This document shows positions 1 to 11,251 of a stretch of 64,000 bases of DNA, piece by piece (positions within the stretch are counted from its first letter, which is position 1; every line of letters begins with the position of its first letter). Where the stretch lies: positions 58,159,601 through 58,223,600 of the forward strand of contig NC_072894.1 in the NCBI RefSeq assembly GCF_027943255.1. Reading direction: 5' to 3'. This stretch comes from Anastrepha obliqua (Eukaryota; Arthropoda; Insecta; Diptera; Tephritidae). The translations under genes and the position numbers were made by a program. The notes beneath the pieces are model-generated. The model was not told where the DNA came from. It saw only the letters and a list, made by a program, of their open reading frames with translations, and did no database searches.

Positions 1-79
1 TTGGTTTATTCCCATAGACCAATGACCCTACAAGAAATATTTCAATGTCGTTAAATCACTGAATAAGTATGAAATATTA

Positions 80-2095
80 CACTGTGTGACAAAAAAAAAT
101 CAAATATACTTTTATGGAGACCTAGCACAACTTTTGGCTATAGAAAAACTAAAAAAATGGTATAGGAGAAATTTCCAATACACCCCCAAAATCTCATTTT
201 ATGGCCATAAAACCGTTTTTCAGTAGGTTGATGTGAAGAATAACTCCTAACTTCGCCAATTTCCATCCGATTTCGAATTTGCTTTTTTAGTTCGAAAGAA
301 CAAAAATAAGCCTTTTTGACAGTGTGTTGACAATTTTTCTGAAATTACAACTGACGAGACTGTAGACGGAAGTATTTGAAATTTTTTAATTTTTTCTCTA
401 TTTTTTCGACTTTGACATAATTTTTACGATATTACCCGATATTGAGGATTTTTTTTAGTACACTACTGTTATAGTAAATTTAATTTTGCGTCAAATGAGC
501 TATATTTGACTGTAATTGAATTAAAATTCATAGAGTTGTGTGAGTTTTAAGATTTTATCTTTTTTTTTTAATAATTTGGTACAAATATAGGTATAACTGA
601 CGCTAAATCGGAATAAGGGCGCGTTTCGAAGCATGAAAATGATAACAAGTGTCATTATGAACACATAATATTTATTGGAGTATTGTGCAATGCAGCACTG
701 TACGGTATGGTACGGTGCGGTACGGTGCAGTGCACAACGGAACTGGTTCCAAACTTAAAAATGCATTGGAAACGGCCCTTTGGAGTTTTGTATGGTACGG
801 TACATTTGGCATTCTCTTCATCAGTTTTGAATACTTCTCTGTAAGAAATTCGATCATCATCATTCATCTGAAGTCGTCATCACTGAATTCCATGGTTTAA
901 ATCGAGAAGCGAGCGTTTCAGATTGCCTTCCCGATAGAAGTAAATCACGAGAAAGATCCTGAAAATCTGAATTTGATACAATGTGTCGTTCTGAAGACTT
1001 AGAACCAGACGGAAAGTACTCTTCATCATCAGGTTTATTGTTATCAGTTTGATCATCATCAGCAATGAGTTGAACTTCCTTCAGTTCATGACCTGCAGTT
1101 GAGTCAATCATATCGTCCAAGACTACGGGGTTCTTAACAGTTGCAACATCAGCATACTTTATGTGCTTTCGAGTTTTATAATGATGACCGTTTACGTCCG
1201 TTTTACAAAAATAACAATCATCTGGTATATGATAAGGCTGATGATGCCACATCATCGGAGAATATTGAGAAATTCGACTTTTCTGGCAACGTTTTGATTT
1301 ATATCTCTTGAATTTCAATGAAACAAACAATAAAACTTTGACGTTTTAATAAGGTTAAATTATAATAACAAACTTCTTTTGTTAATCAATGTACAGTGTG
1401 AACTTTGGTACACTTGGGAGCTTTTTCATATTTCTATTGAAAAAAAAAAGTGTGATAATATGTCAGATATTTTCGTAAGTTTTAACCAGTTCTGTTGTAT
1501 GCAGTACAGTAATATACATATATACTCCAATAAATATTACGTATCTATGATAACGCATCAAAACACGTCCTTATTCCCATTTAGCGTAAGTTATACCTAC
1601 ATACCAAATTAGTAAAAAAAAATAAAATCTTAAAACTCACACAACAATATTAATTTATATTCAATTACAGTCAAATATAGCTCATTTGACGCAAAACTAA
1701 ATTTACTATAACAGTAGGGCACTAAAAAAAATCCTCAATATCGGATAATTTGGTAAAAATTATGTCAAAGTTGAAAAAATAGAGAAAAAATTAAAAAAAT
1801 CCAAATACTTCCGTCTACAGTCTCGTCAGTTGTCATTTCAGAAAAATTGTCAACACACTGTCAAAAAGGCTTGTTTTTGTTCTTTCGAACTAAAAAAGCA
1901 AATTCGAAATCGGATGGAAATTGGCGAAGTTAGGAGTTATTCTTCACATCAACCTACTGAAAAACGGTTTTATGGCCATAAAATGAGATTTTAGGGGTGT
2001 ATTGGAAATTTCTCCTATACCATTTTTCTTAGTTTTACTATACCTACAAGTTGAACTAGGTCTCCATAAAAATATAATTTCACTGTCGCACAGTG
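80..2095. mobile_element. Foldback DNA transposon with ~550-bp terminal inverted repeats, CMC/Chapaev-like
   Basis: The left arm (80 to about 635) is repeated as a close reverse complement in the right arm (about 1555 to 2095). The tips read CACTGTG on the left and CACAGTG on the right, and TTA flanks both ends (77-79 and 2096-2098), a plausible 3-bp target duplication. CACT-type tips with short duplications are known for the CACTA/Mirage/Chapaev group. The ~900-bp centre holds a short coding piece (860-1330, minus) and microsatellite-like GGTAC repeats near 690-800. No complete transposase is present, so the element is non-autonomous. The arms are unusually long for this group. Confidence 0.75.
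860..1330 (-). pseudogene. Transposase-associated domain fragment (CMC/Chapaev-like) inside the foldback
   Basis: This 156-codon frame contains DDCYFCKTDVNG followed by HHYKTRKHIKYADV, then an acidic stretch, then SDFQDLSRDLLLSGRQSETL and ASRFKPWN. That combination, a CYFC metal-binding-like motif plus a helical 'DF..L.RDL.LS...E.L.SR...WN' block, resembles the N-terminal part of a protein family repeated in many insect and cnidarian genomes, which I recall as CMC/Chapaev-type transposon proteins. No catalytic core follows, so it is a fragment. Its position between CACTG-tipped inverted repeats agrees with that assignment. The family assignment is from memory and moderate. Confidence 0.5.
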
Positions 2096-2708
2096 TTATC
2101 GTTAAGTATTTTTGGATTAGTCTGTAAAAATCATGTATTTTTAAATTTACTAAGAAAGAATACAAAAAAATGTTTTTATTGTCTCAACTTCTTTAAATAA
2201 TCGAATCGCTAAACTTTTCGCAATAACTTTCGCACTTTCGTATTAAGATTGGTTTCTTTCTATTTCGGCCTTGAATCGCTGTTTATCATTGATTTATACT
2301 GTCTTACTTTGACAAAGATAGTGTCCCCAGCTTCATTTTGGAAGAAGTACGAGCTGATGATTCTTCCTGTTAGTTTGTGAATTTTCTTCTTCACAAAAAC
2401 CGACATAGAGTGTAACGTCCGCATACAAACAGCGAAACAACCGAAAATTGTAAGGCTAGCGTGCTCCGATTGCGCAGAAATTCGTTATGTGTTCTGCTTT
2501 CACTTGAAATATGATTAAGATACCAGGTTGAGGAAATACACGAAAATTTAGTACTTGCTGATCGAATAATTAAAAAAAGGAACATAGCAGAAGAATTATA
2601 GATTACCAACGAAGTAATAGGAGAGATTACACTATTCGACAAGCACCGATGCTTGCAGAGTTGTGGGCGATGCTCTCAAAGCTACATGATGTACAGAAAT
2701 TGATCGCA

Positions 2709-2840
2709 CTCCCTATAGATTTTAGGATAACAGTGAGATAAAGGTTGCGACAGAAAACCGTTTTGATGTGCATTCTCCATATAGATTTTAGGATAACAGT
2801 GAGATAAAGGTTGCCACAGAAAACCATTTTGAAGTAAAGT
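2709..2840. repeat. 66-bp tandem duplication
   Basis: Two adjacent units of 66 bp share TATAGATTTTAGGATAACAG and the following GTGAGATAAAGGTTG. The units begin near 2709 and 2775 and differ at a few positions. No coding role is visible. Confidence 0.85.
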
Positions 2841-4199
2841 CCAAGTTTTTATCTGTAATTGGGTATTTCATTTAAGGTGGACTACATTCAAGAATAAAAA
2901 ATATAAAACCATAATCTTCGTTAATAAAAACCTTAGGCCGCGGTGTTATCAGCCGCCCCTTTTACATGTATGCGGTATTCCACCATCAACGCTAAATACT
3001 TTGAGAATTCACTTTTTGCATAAGTCCAGAAGCTTTATCTATTCTGGCCTTATAGTTGATTTTGCATTCATGTGTTTATTAAATTTATTCGCAGCAGGCG
3101 CAATACAGAATTTAAGGGTGACTAATTTGATTTGATTTGTTCTAGCTGCCTAAATACATACATGCAATTCCCTATTGCTCTCAGTCATAGTTTATGTTTG
3201 TTCAAAATTTTCCAATGGTGATTTATGCAGGAAAGTTTTGCCCTGTTAACACTTAGAAAATACAACATAATCAATTATTGATAATTTAATAATACGTTGT
3301 AAAGCTCAACAAAACTTCACAAACTACAAACAAAATCACCACGTGAACGGAGCTCTGCGTGCTAATAATGTTACAGGGAGGTATATCTAGCCTTTGGAAA
3401 TAAATTTTATTAAAATGGATTCTTATTTTATAATGGAGTCACATCCTAGTATCTACATGGCCAATTGAGATCTCCATTTTGGCCGAGTATTCGGTTAATA
3501 AGCAAAAAGTGATTCGTTTTCAAAAAGTTTTATTTTAAACTAACTTTCCAGCACATCGTCGGTGTAAGGTTAGCTGTAAACAAAAAAAAAAATCGGTAGT
3601 AAAAATGTTGTTGCGCTCTCAGTGTTCCAGTGTAATGGGTATTATTCCATGTAGCAGATTTACTTTATATTTTCATTTTTGTTACATGTTTGTTGCTGCA
3701 ATTTAACATTTATTTGTACACCTTTCCTGACTCTCCTTGCCAACTACACGATTTTCATTAAATTTCAGTTTGCCCAGTGTTTTAAAAAAGTTTAACTATG
3801 AAATTATTTTGCAAATATTTACGTTTCGGAACTTAAACATTTTTTTGTAAATATTTTGATTTAGCGCTAAATGGTGAATATTATAAAATAGTCTAGAATC
3901 CTTTTGCAAGTTTGCTGCTGATACTTTGTAATTGGCAGGTCGTTAGAAATGAACGAATTACTGTTTAAAAATGGAAATAAAGTTATTCTACATATATCCA
4001 ATACATACATAAATTGAAGCTCTGAAAAATAGTTGGAAAAAAATTAATTATATCTTAAGAAATATAAGAAATGAGGCGTTATCTGTAATACTTTTTAGTC
4101 TTTTATAAAACATCAAAAATTCCAAATCAATTCTTGTTTATATTTATAATGCAAACTTAAAACCAACAATTTAGGAAATAATAAAATTAAACGCAAAGA
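2841..4199. other. No gene seen
   Basis: AT-rich non-coding sequence between the short tandem repeat and the Tc1-like element. All frames are interrupted frequently and I recognise no element ends. The stretch from 2096 to 2708 is likewise without a recognisable gene. Confidence 0.5.
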
Positions 4200-4201
4200 T
4201 A

Positions 4202-5297
4202 CAGTGTGTCTAATGGAAGCGTGACCGCCATAACTAAAAACTATTTGACCAATTCGATTCTAGCAACTGTATTATATGGGCTTATAATATATTCAATAAA
4301 ATCTCTAGTCAGCCCCCATGGGCTATAATGACTTCACATCTTTGGGTCATAATTTGTGTAATTTCTCCGCAAATTATTTCATATTTATTTTCCTTTGAGA
4401 TTTTACTCAACAATTGCCCAAAAATTTTCAAAACGTTTGGCATCAGGCAACTGTGGGGGCCAAGTCAAGATTTCAATCCCATTTTACTTTTTTTACTCTA
4501 CACACCTTCGCTTTCTATGCTTTGGATCGTAGTCTTCTTATAAAATTCAATCATTATTGAAGCATCTTCGCAGCTGACGGTAATAACGCTTTATGGTAAA
4601 TTTGAATCATCAAAACTGCACTCACATTGGCGGTAAATACAAATAAAACCCAAATCCTTTTTCGGAGAAGCGGACTAAAACATGAACCTTAACCTTCTGT
4701 TTAACAGTTCGATGAAGTTGTCGATTATCACCAGGACTGACGTATGCAACTATTCTTCTAAAAGGAAGATTCCTCCGTGAATATTAGCTCTGTCCAATTC
4801 CGTTCTGAATTTGCCTCAGCACATGCAAGTCTTTTTTCAATGTGTGACAATGAAAGCAGCGGTTTTTCCACTGTGCTCCGGAATTTGTGATCCTCTGCAC
4901 GTAAGCGTCCTTCCATTGTGTCTTTGCGTATTTGAACATATTAACCCCACATTTCCTTAAAACTGCTTCAGCTTCACGCAACGAAAAGTTCGGCTTTGTC
5001 ACAAACTCTTACTTCCGAGAGTTTTTTAAGGCTTGTCCGGTTGTCCAGTAAAGTCATCAATATTTTTTACTTCGGTATACCATTGCACCATTTATTTATG
5101 ACCGTCTTCAACGTCTCCCAAAGTTTTGCTGGAGCACTGGACACTGCTTCAAATAATTTTCCGTGCGCTCAACTCATTTTGTTAAAAAACGTACACTTTC
5201 TAGATTTCTAGATAGAACTATTTAACAGCATTCGCATATTTTTGTAACGGAATCCTGAGCTGGAATTTTACTGGTCACGCTTCTGCTAGACAGACTG
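4202..5297 (-). mobile_element. Degenerate Tc1-like transposon with both inverted ends
   Basis: The ends are CAGTGTGTCTAATGGAAGCG on the left and, read inward from the right, CAGTCTGTCTAGCAGAAGCG. TA flanks both (4200-4201, 5298-5299), the Tc1/mariner target duplication. The minus strand carries transposase pieces in shifting frames: FKYAKTQWKDAYVQRITNSG near 4935, a NWTELIFTEESSF block that would hold the first catalytic Asp region but reads TEES, and VAYVSPGDNRQLHRTVKQK near 4720. Frameshifts and the absence of a continuous reading frame make it inactive. A partial second copy lies at 48894. Confidence 0.8.
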
Positions 5298-5683
5298 TAA
5301 AAATAGGAATTAACAGACAAACAAAGAGGAACATAAAATATTAAGATTAATAGTAAAACTGAGAGCGAAAATCCCAACCACATTTGTTATACAGAATTAT
5401 AGTATTGTACCCCGTGGTAGTTACTTCTTTCCATCAAAGCAGATCTTTGACAGATTCAGGAATTGAGATCCAGAGCTTCACAGCATTCATGAAGAAAAAC
5501 CTTGATGAAGGCAAGTAGGAATATTTCATGACAATCAGAGTTTTATGCCTATTAAATGCCATCAACCTAAATTTCACGTAAAGGTTTAGAGTTTTGAAAT
5601 AGAGCTAAATACATATATGTTTACGAGCTCAGAGTACGTGATGTGAGGCACAATGGTTACATATAACAGCTAGCTGTTTTTAA

Positions 5684-6407
5684 GGGGGGGTTAGGGTCAC
5701 AAAATCGAAATTTTTTTTCTTCCCTCATCTTATAGTAAATCATTTCAAGAATGTTGTGTCAAAATTTTAAGTGGATCGGAGCAGAACTCTCAAAGTTATA
5801 GCCTTTGTAGGCACTCTACCTCGAATGCGGAGCATCGATAATTTCTCAGAGTCATTTTTTCAAACGCGTTTTTCCCGAAACGACTTCTTAAAAGTCGGTG
5901 CCAATCACAACTCCGAAACTATTCAACCGATTCTTTTCAAATTTGGCACACGTTTTCTAAATCAAAAATACCTCCCCCCTACACTGTTTTTTTTATTTTT
6001 TGTTTTTTAAGGTTGTTTTTCACTTACAAATATGGCGAAATTTTTCGCCAAAAATGCTCGTTTTACGTTTTTTTGCCACCAAAACTACAAAAATGAAAAA
6101 AAAAAATTTTATTAATGTAGGGGGGAGCATTACGTCATACTTTAACTGAAAAATTCGACTTTTTTAGTTTCAGATGATTCTACGACGAATGCCGATTGGC
6201 ACCGCAGAGCACCTCTCGAAAAACATATCTCCAAAAAAACTTTGTCATGGGCTTATTTGTCAATATTTTATTATTAATATTTTTTAAAAACTTATTGAAA
6301 AGATGTACAATAACATGTAACTGATTTTATTAAAGTATCTTAAGCCATATTTCTGTAAAAAATTCACAAAAAAAGTGTTTTTTTTAGCGCTAAACCCTAC
6401 CTCCCCC
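5684..6407 (+). mobile_element. TTAA-flanked MITE, copy 1
   Basis: About 724 bp bounded by TTAA at 5680-5683 and 6408-6411. The tips are inverted repeats: GGGGGGGTTAGGGT on the left, and GGGGGAGGTAGGGTTTAGCG when the right tip is read inward. A very similar copy lies inverted at 53722-54377. TTAA targets are typical of piggyBac-type elements, but these tips do not show the usual CCCT start, so the superfamily is open. Both copies keep a short parallel frame (MDRSR..LKVIAF..), which I read as shared ancestry and not a gene. Confidence 0.7.
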
Positions 6408-6439
6408 TTAATGGCGTAAGCCACGCTGAAACTCTTAAT

Positions 6440-7125
6440 CTACGTAAAATGTTACTGGCAGCCTATTCATTACCTTCATATCATCACAATATCTGCCACA
6501 AGTACCGTCCATATAACTTGGCCGCATTTAGGCTAAAACAATTGTCGTGGGTCCATTGTGAAATTGCACAGGTAAATTGCAGATACTATTAAAAACAAAC
6601 CCGATTCTTCAACTAGACCAATTCTACTCGACAAATATAACTGAATAGAATAGACATTGTCATCTTGACACACAGAGAAAATATCATTCACAAAATTACT
6701 AAACAAAAGGGTACTAAAAACAGAACTTTGCTGCATACCAGAACCAACAAAAGGGGACGTGGACGAGAAGCTTTGCACACTACCTTTGAATACTTCCTGA
6801 AAGGTAGTTGATGGTAAGCTTTAGAGAACTATGAGAAATTCCAAAAAAGTGGTTAAGCTTTTTGCAGCAAAGAGAAATGCAGACAAAAAAGAGAAAATTC
6901 ACCGTAAAGTATTTTTATCAAAGTCGTAGGGCAGCTATGCTCAGGTCTAAACTCATATGGCGGTGAGGGCAATAAATTATATTCTTGAAGAATTGATGAA
7001 ATTTGCTTTGCCATCAGCGACTCGTACACCTTTGAAAAGGCTGGTAAAATGCTTACAGGCTGATAATCACTAGGGATAGTAGCATTGCTCTTCTTGGCTA
7101 CAGGAATGACGACAGCTTTTTCCAC
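6440..7125 (-). pseudogene. Non-LTR retrotransposon reverse transcriptase relic (jockey-like)
   Basis: The minus strand from 7125 reads VIPVAKKSN..IPSDYQPVS followed by FSKVYESLMAKQISSILQEY and FRPEHSCPTTLI, which are the RT finger and palm blocks 'P..K.....NYRPISLLP..SK..E', then '..QFGFR..HS'. A second frame (6533-6778) has GSGMQQSSVFSTLLFSNFVN, matching the 'G.PQGSVLGPLLFN.FIND' block. The catalytic YADD motif that should follow is not present (IQLYLSSRIG instead). The endonuclease and the C-terminus are missing, so this is a dead 5'- and 3'-truncated piece. Confidence 0.7.
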
Positions 7126-8160
7126 TCTTTTGAAATAGATGACCTTATGAAGCAGGGATTACTAAAATGTGTTAGAGTGCCTAAAATAAATGGTAGCACA
7201 AGTTTCACAAATTTCAAATTTGTCCCATTCTCGCCAATGATATTCGAATGACATTATTACATTTAAAATTGGGGTATTGCACGTGTCGTTTTGTTGTGCG
7301 TCGTAAACTTTAATCGGTTAAGCATAAAATTTAGAGAGTTCGTAAGGTATCCCACAAGCCATATTATGAATTTTCACACAGTTAAGGAATAGTTGGTTGT
7401 GGCTTCCAGTCCACTAAACATTAAAGCATCAAAAACATACACACGCAGTCCACATACTTGGCTTCACTACTATTAATTTAACATTTCAAGCTACGTATGT
7501 ATAAATTTTTTAAAATTTCATCAACTTTTAACTTTTTAATCAGAATTTTTGGAATTTTTCTCGGTAAGCAATTTTAGAGTACATCGAACTTTAATATATC
7601 AAAATGAAGATTTTCAGTGATTTTGTAGTTGATTTTTGACAATTGTTGACGGTACTGAGCTTTTTCTTCCATTAAAAAAATCGGCACGTACTTTGTATGA
7701 AAGAAAAGGCATAAGACCTCAGCGAAAGAGAATTACAAACAATCAATTAATTTAAAATTAAGTGGGCTATAAAACTGCATACCTAGAAAAATTCAAAAAG
7801 TCTGGTTAAACGGTTGAAAGTTTTATGAAATTCTGATTTTTTTTTAACTTGTATAAAATTTAAAACTCTGCCTTGGTTTCAATATATTTAGTTTTAGTTT
7901 AGCTTTTGTTGTAATTGTAATTTATAAAAAAACAAACAGTGGTGTGTTTATAATTTTGCAACGGAGTGTATGTGATAAGAAATTCTAGATGTACGAATAT
8001 ACTTATGTAATGGTTGGACTGGATGTATACTGCATACATAATTTCCAAACTCTGCCTTGGTTTCAATATCGTACTCTTCGTTGAAGATGAGATCCGAAAA
8101 GTTTAAGTGTAGAAGTATTGTTTGGTGTTGAGTGATGATCTCAACATAAAGGGTGGCAAA
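7126..8160. other. No gene seen
   Basis: AT-rich intergenic sequence. The phrase AACTCTGCCTTGGTTTCAAT occurs twice (near 7864 and 8049), a small direct repeat about 185 bp apart. Nothing else is recognisable. Confidence 0.45.
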
Positions 8161-8165
8161 GTTTC

Positions 8166-9052
8166 AAGGGCCGGTGTTGATTTTGAATAATATACAAGTT
8201 TTTTAGGAAATTATTATCATTTCTCTTTATTATGATAATATTGGTATAACACAATTACGTATGGAATAAAATATCGGCCAAACGGCTGCCGCAGTCTCGG
8301 CGGCACACCTCCATCCGGTGGTCCAAATTTTCGATGACGCTGAGGCATAATTGAGGTTCTGTGCCGTTAATGTGTCGAATTATCTCATCCTTTAGCTCTT
8401 GAATTGTTGCTGGTTTATCGACGTACACCTTTTCTTTCAAATACTCCAAAGAAAGAAGTCCAACGGTGTCAAATCACATGATCTTGGCGGCCAATTGACA
8501 TCGCCGTGACGTGAGATTATTCGGCCATCAAATTTTTCGCGCAAAAGAGCCATTGTTTCGTTAGCTATGTGACAAGTGGCACCGTCCTGTTGAAACCACA
8601 TATCGTTCACATCCATATCTTCCAATTCGGGCCATAAAAAGTTCGTTATCATCTCACGATAGCGCACACTATTCACAGTAACTGCCTGACCGGCCTCATT
8701 TTGGAAAAATACAGCCCAATGATACTGCCGGCCCGTACACCGCACCAAACAGTCACTCTTTGTGGGTGCATTGGTTTTTCGGCAATCACTCTTGGATTAT
8801 CATTCGTCCAAATGCGGTAATTCTGCATATGAGGTGAAAATGTGCCTCATCACTGAAGATGATTTTCTTCACGAACTGCGCGATATGCATTTTGATTTGA
8901 ACGCCCGTTTCCATAATAAGCCTGAATAACTTTAACGCATTGCTCGTTTGTGGATCTTTCCATGGTTCAAATTTAGTTAGTCTGAAATGAACAATGTTAA
9001 GCGAAATGCAAAAAAACTTGACGTTTAAATTTACATTCAACATCGGCCCTTT
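8166..9052 (-). mobile_element. Mariner-like DD41D (rosa-type) transposon, internally deleted
   Basis: The minus strand opens with MERSTNEQCVKVIQAYYGNG (ATG near 8961), runs into AYRAVREE and then, after a frame change, the first catalytic block FSDEAHFHL. It continues to MWFQQDGATCH (second Asp) and WPPRSCDLTPLDFFLW (third Asp). Counting from the Asp of QQDGA to the Asp of PLDFF gives 41 intervening residues, the DD41D spacing described for rosa-type elements from Ceratitis. Helix-turn-helix regions between the N-terminus and the first Asp are missing. The C-terminus (EVCRRDCGSRLADILFHT) is present. Inverted ends with AAGGGCCGGTGTTGA are visible near 8166 and 9052. Confidence 0.8.
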
Positions 9053-9224
9053 AGACGCTATTTACTCTGCTCTACTAGGTAGAGTTTTAGTTAGGCCTTC
9101 GTCGCATCAATCTATTAGTTTCGGTTCTCGAACTGGCTTCCAAAAGTGTACTCATACGAATAATGGCACATTTTATAAAGAAAAGTATTACTATTTGTAA
9201 TTAATTGGGCAGACGAAGTGCAGA

Positions 9225-9600
9225 CTGGTTTATTTCTCAACCAACTTCGTCCAACGCTGTTCTAAATAGTTTGTTTATTCATTCCGAATAATAGGATTTG
9301 TTCATGTCTGGAAAATATATTAGCTATTTGTTTCTGCAATAATTTCTGCGTTTGAATAAAAGATTTTTCCCGCTAGCCATTTCTTTGAATTGAGGAACAA
9401 ATAATATTCCAAGAAACCCGAGGAATCCAAGTCTTGAGAATAAAGAGGATGTGAAACGAGTTGGAATCCTATTTCCGTTAAATTTGCGAGCATAACTGCT
9501 GAGCCGTGAGCTGATACTTTGTAATGATGGAAAAGGAAAATCACTCGACTTCCTCGATTCTTACGAAAATCAGTCACAAGGAAATATACCGATCTGACTG
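9225..9600 (-). pseudogene. Mariner transposase C-terminal relic
   Basis: The minus frame reads SAVMLANLTEIGFQLVSHPL then YSQDLDSSGFLEYYLFLNSK and KWLAGKIFYSNAEIIAETNS. This matches the mariner block '..L..L.W....HPPYSPDLAPSDYFLFP.LK..L.G..F....E' that contains the third catalytic Asp. Small insertions disrupt the Asp region. The N-terminal two thirds are absent. Confidence 0.7.
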
Positions 9601-9759
9601 AAACTTGGTGTGCGTTCTTCTAAGAGATGCTAATAACTAAATATAAGCTCGATATGAACCAATAATGTAATCTCTCTGACTTTGAATAGACATTTGAAAC
9701 GGCCCTCGTAATTACCGATAATGATACTTGTCATGTAGCTAAAAAACACCCGTATAAAA

Positions 9760-10615
9760 CTATGTGATCAATTTAGAGTGATGCAAATCATTACAGCAAT
9801 TGTTTGTAATATATTAACGTTTTTTTATATTATATATGTGGTACTACCTTCTTGCTGACTGATACTCACTAGAACAAAATGTGTAAAAGTGATCCAAACG
9901 CTTTGTGAAAACTGCCGTTTTGCAAGAAGTGCATTTCACGATTGGTCACATTTTCACCTTTACGCATAAGTTAACAGCCAAGACTGGCGCATTTTGCGTA
10001 CTGAATATTCACAAGTCACTCAATTAAGCACCTACAACGAGTCACTGCTTGGTGTGGTTTTTTGGATGGCGCAGTCATCGGACTATACTTCTACGAAAAT
10101 ATGGCGGTAGCGCTGTTACGGTGAATTATGTACGTTAGCGTGACATGATAATAAAATTTTTGTTTTCTGGATTAGATGGCATAGGCTTGGAGAATATGTG
10201 GTTTCAATAGCATGTAACAACTTGCCACACACCGCATGCAATAATGGCCCTATTGCGAACAATGTTCCCAGTACTCATTTTCTCACGAAACCCACGCGGT
10301 CAAATGACCGCCATTGGACTTTTGTTTCTGAAACTACGATTCATTCAAAATATGGGCAATGCCAATAAATCTCAGACGATTCTAGAGTTGGAGAACGAAA
10401 TCATACGCGTTATAAATTATATACACCCCGAACTGTACCAAAAAGTCATGGAACATTTTTATATGCCCATCTTTTGTTAACCGGGCAGTCGTGGTGGGCA
10501 TTTAATATTACAGACCAAAAAACATGTTAAAATAAAAAAAAAAAAAATACTTCGATAAATATTATTGTGTTTCATTTATAAAAGAGAGTCTGCGGCCTAA
10601 TTGAATCACTCTGTA
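9760..10615 (+). pseudogene. DD41D-like mariner relic
   Basis: On the plus strand near 10085-10480, degenerate frames read VNYVR.RDMI, then ENMWFQ followed by a stop where the QQDGA motif should be, TTCHTPHAIMALLRTMF, and finally TILELENEIIRVINYIHPEL. The order and wording match the C-terminal half of the element at 8166-9052. The right end AATTGAATCACTCTGTATA and a left GTGATCAATTTAGAGTGATG are possible decayed inverted repeats. Outer limits are approximate. Confidence 0.55.
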
Positions 10616-10619
10616 TATT

Positions 10620-11249
10620 TCTATGTAGCTGCAATAATTTCACATAACTATTATTTCACAAATTTAAAGAAAAATGTTTATCACGAAACCTGAAACTTAG
10701 TTTGCGTGGAGCTTACTTTCATTTGAATTTAAATTTGTTTGAAGAATATGTAGCACACCACACAACTGAACTCACTAAGAACTTACTTGCAAGTGATTTT
10801 CGAAAATCTGTAGAACTTTATAAACTATGCAACTAGAAAGCCAAAGCCAAACCCAATCACGCGTGCTTGATTTACGCTTCTTTTACAGTTTAGAATATGA
10901 ACAGAATTTGTCCTGTATTGACGATGAAAGTTCCACGAATAATCGACGTAAAGTAGCAGGTAAGTCGTCAGCAAATACTTTAGGCATACTTGGTTTACAA
11001 CATGCTGACATATCTACTAGTGCGTATGGTGTGTGTGTACGCGTCTATCCATTCACTTGCGCCTTAATGTATGCAAATTAATGAGTTCGCAAAAAACAAC
11101 AGCAAGGAAATGTTTATTAAAACTGACATAATTGAATGGCGTTAAAACATACACCATAAGAGATTGAAGAAGAAGAAGACTGTGGTAAGTAGAAAAAAAT
11201 GTACAGACACATTTTTCACAATCTTGACAAGCCAGCACATATGAGTACA
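10620..11249. other. No gene seen
   Basis: Flanking sequence left of the mariner at 11252. An 84-codon frame at 10827-11081 has no recognisable domain and I do not call it. Confidence 0.4.
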
Positions 11250-11251
11250 TA

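Noticed and set aside
690..800. GGTACGGT-type short tandem array, possible regulatory or CRISPR-like repeat
   Set aside because: The units are irregular with no uniform spacers, and the host is a fly. It is a microsatellite-like patch inside the foldback element.
5771..6010. Frame MDRSR..LKVIAF.. repeated in the copy at 53972-54289 (minus)
   Set aside because: At first it looked like a conserved small protein because it occurs twice, but it lies within two copies of a MITE, so shared ancestry explains it.
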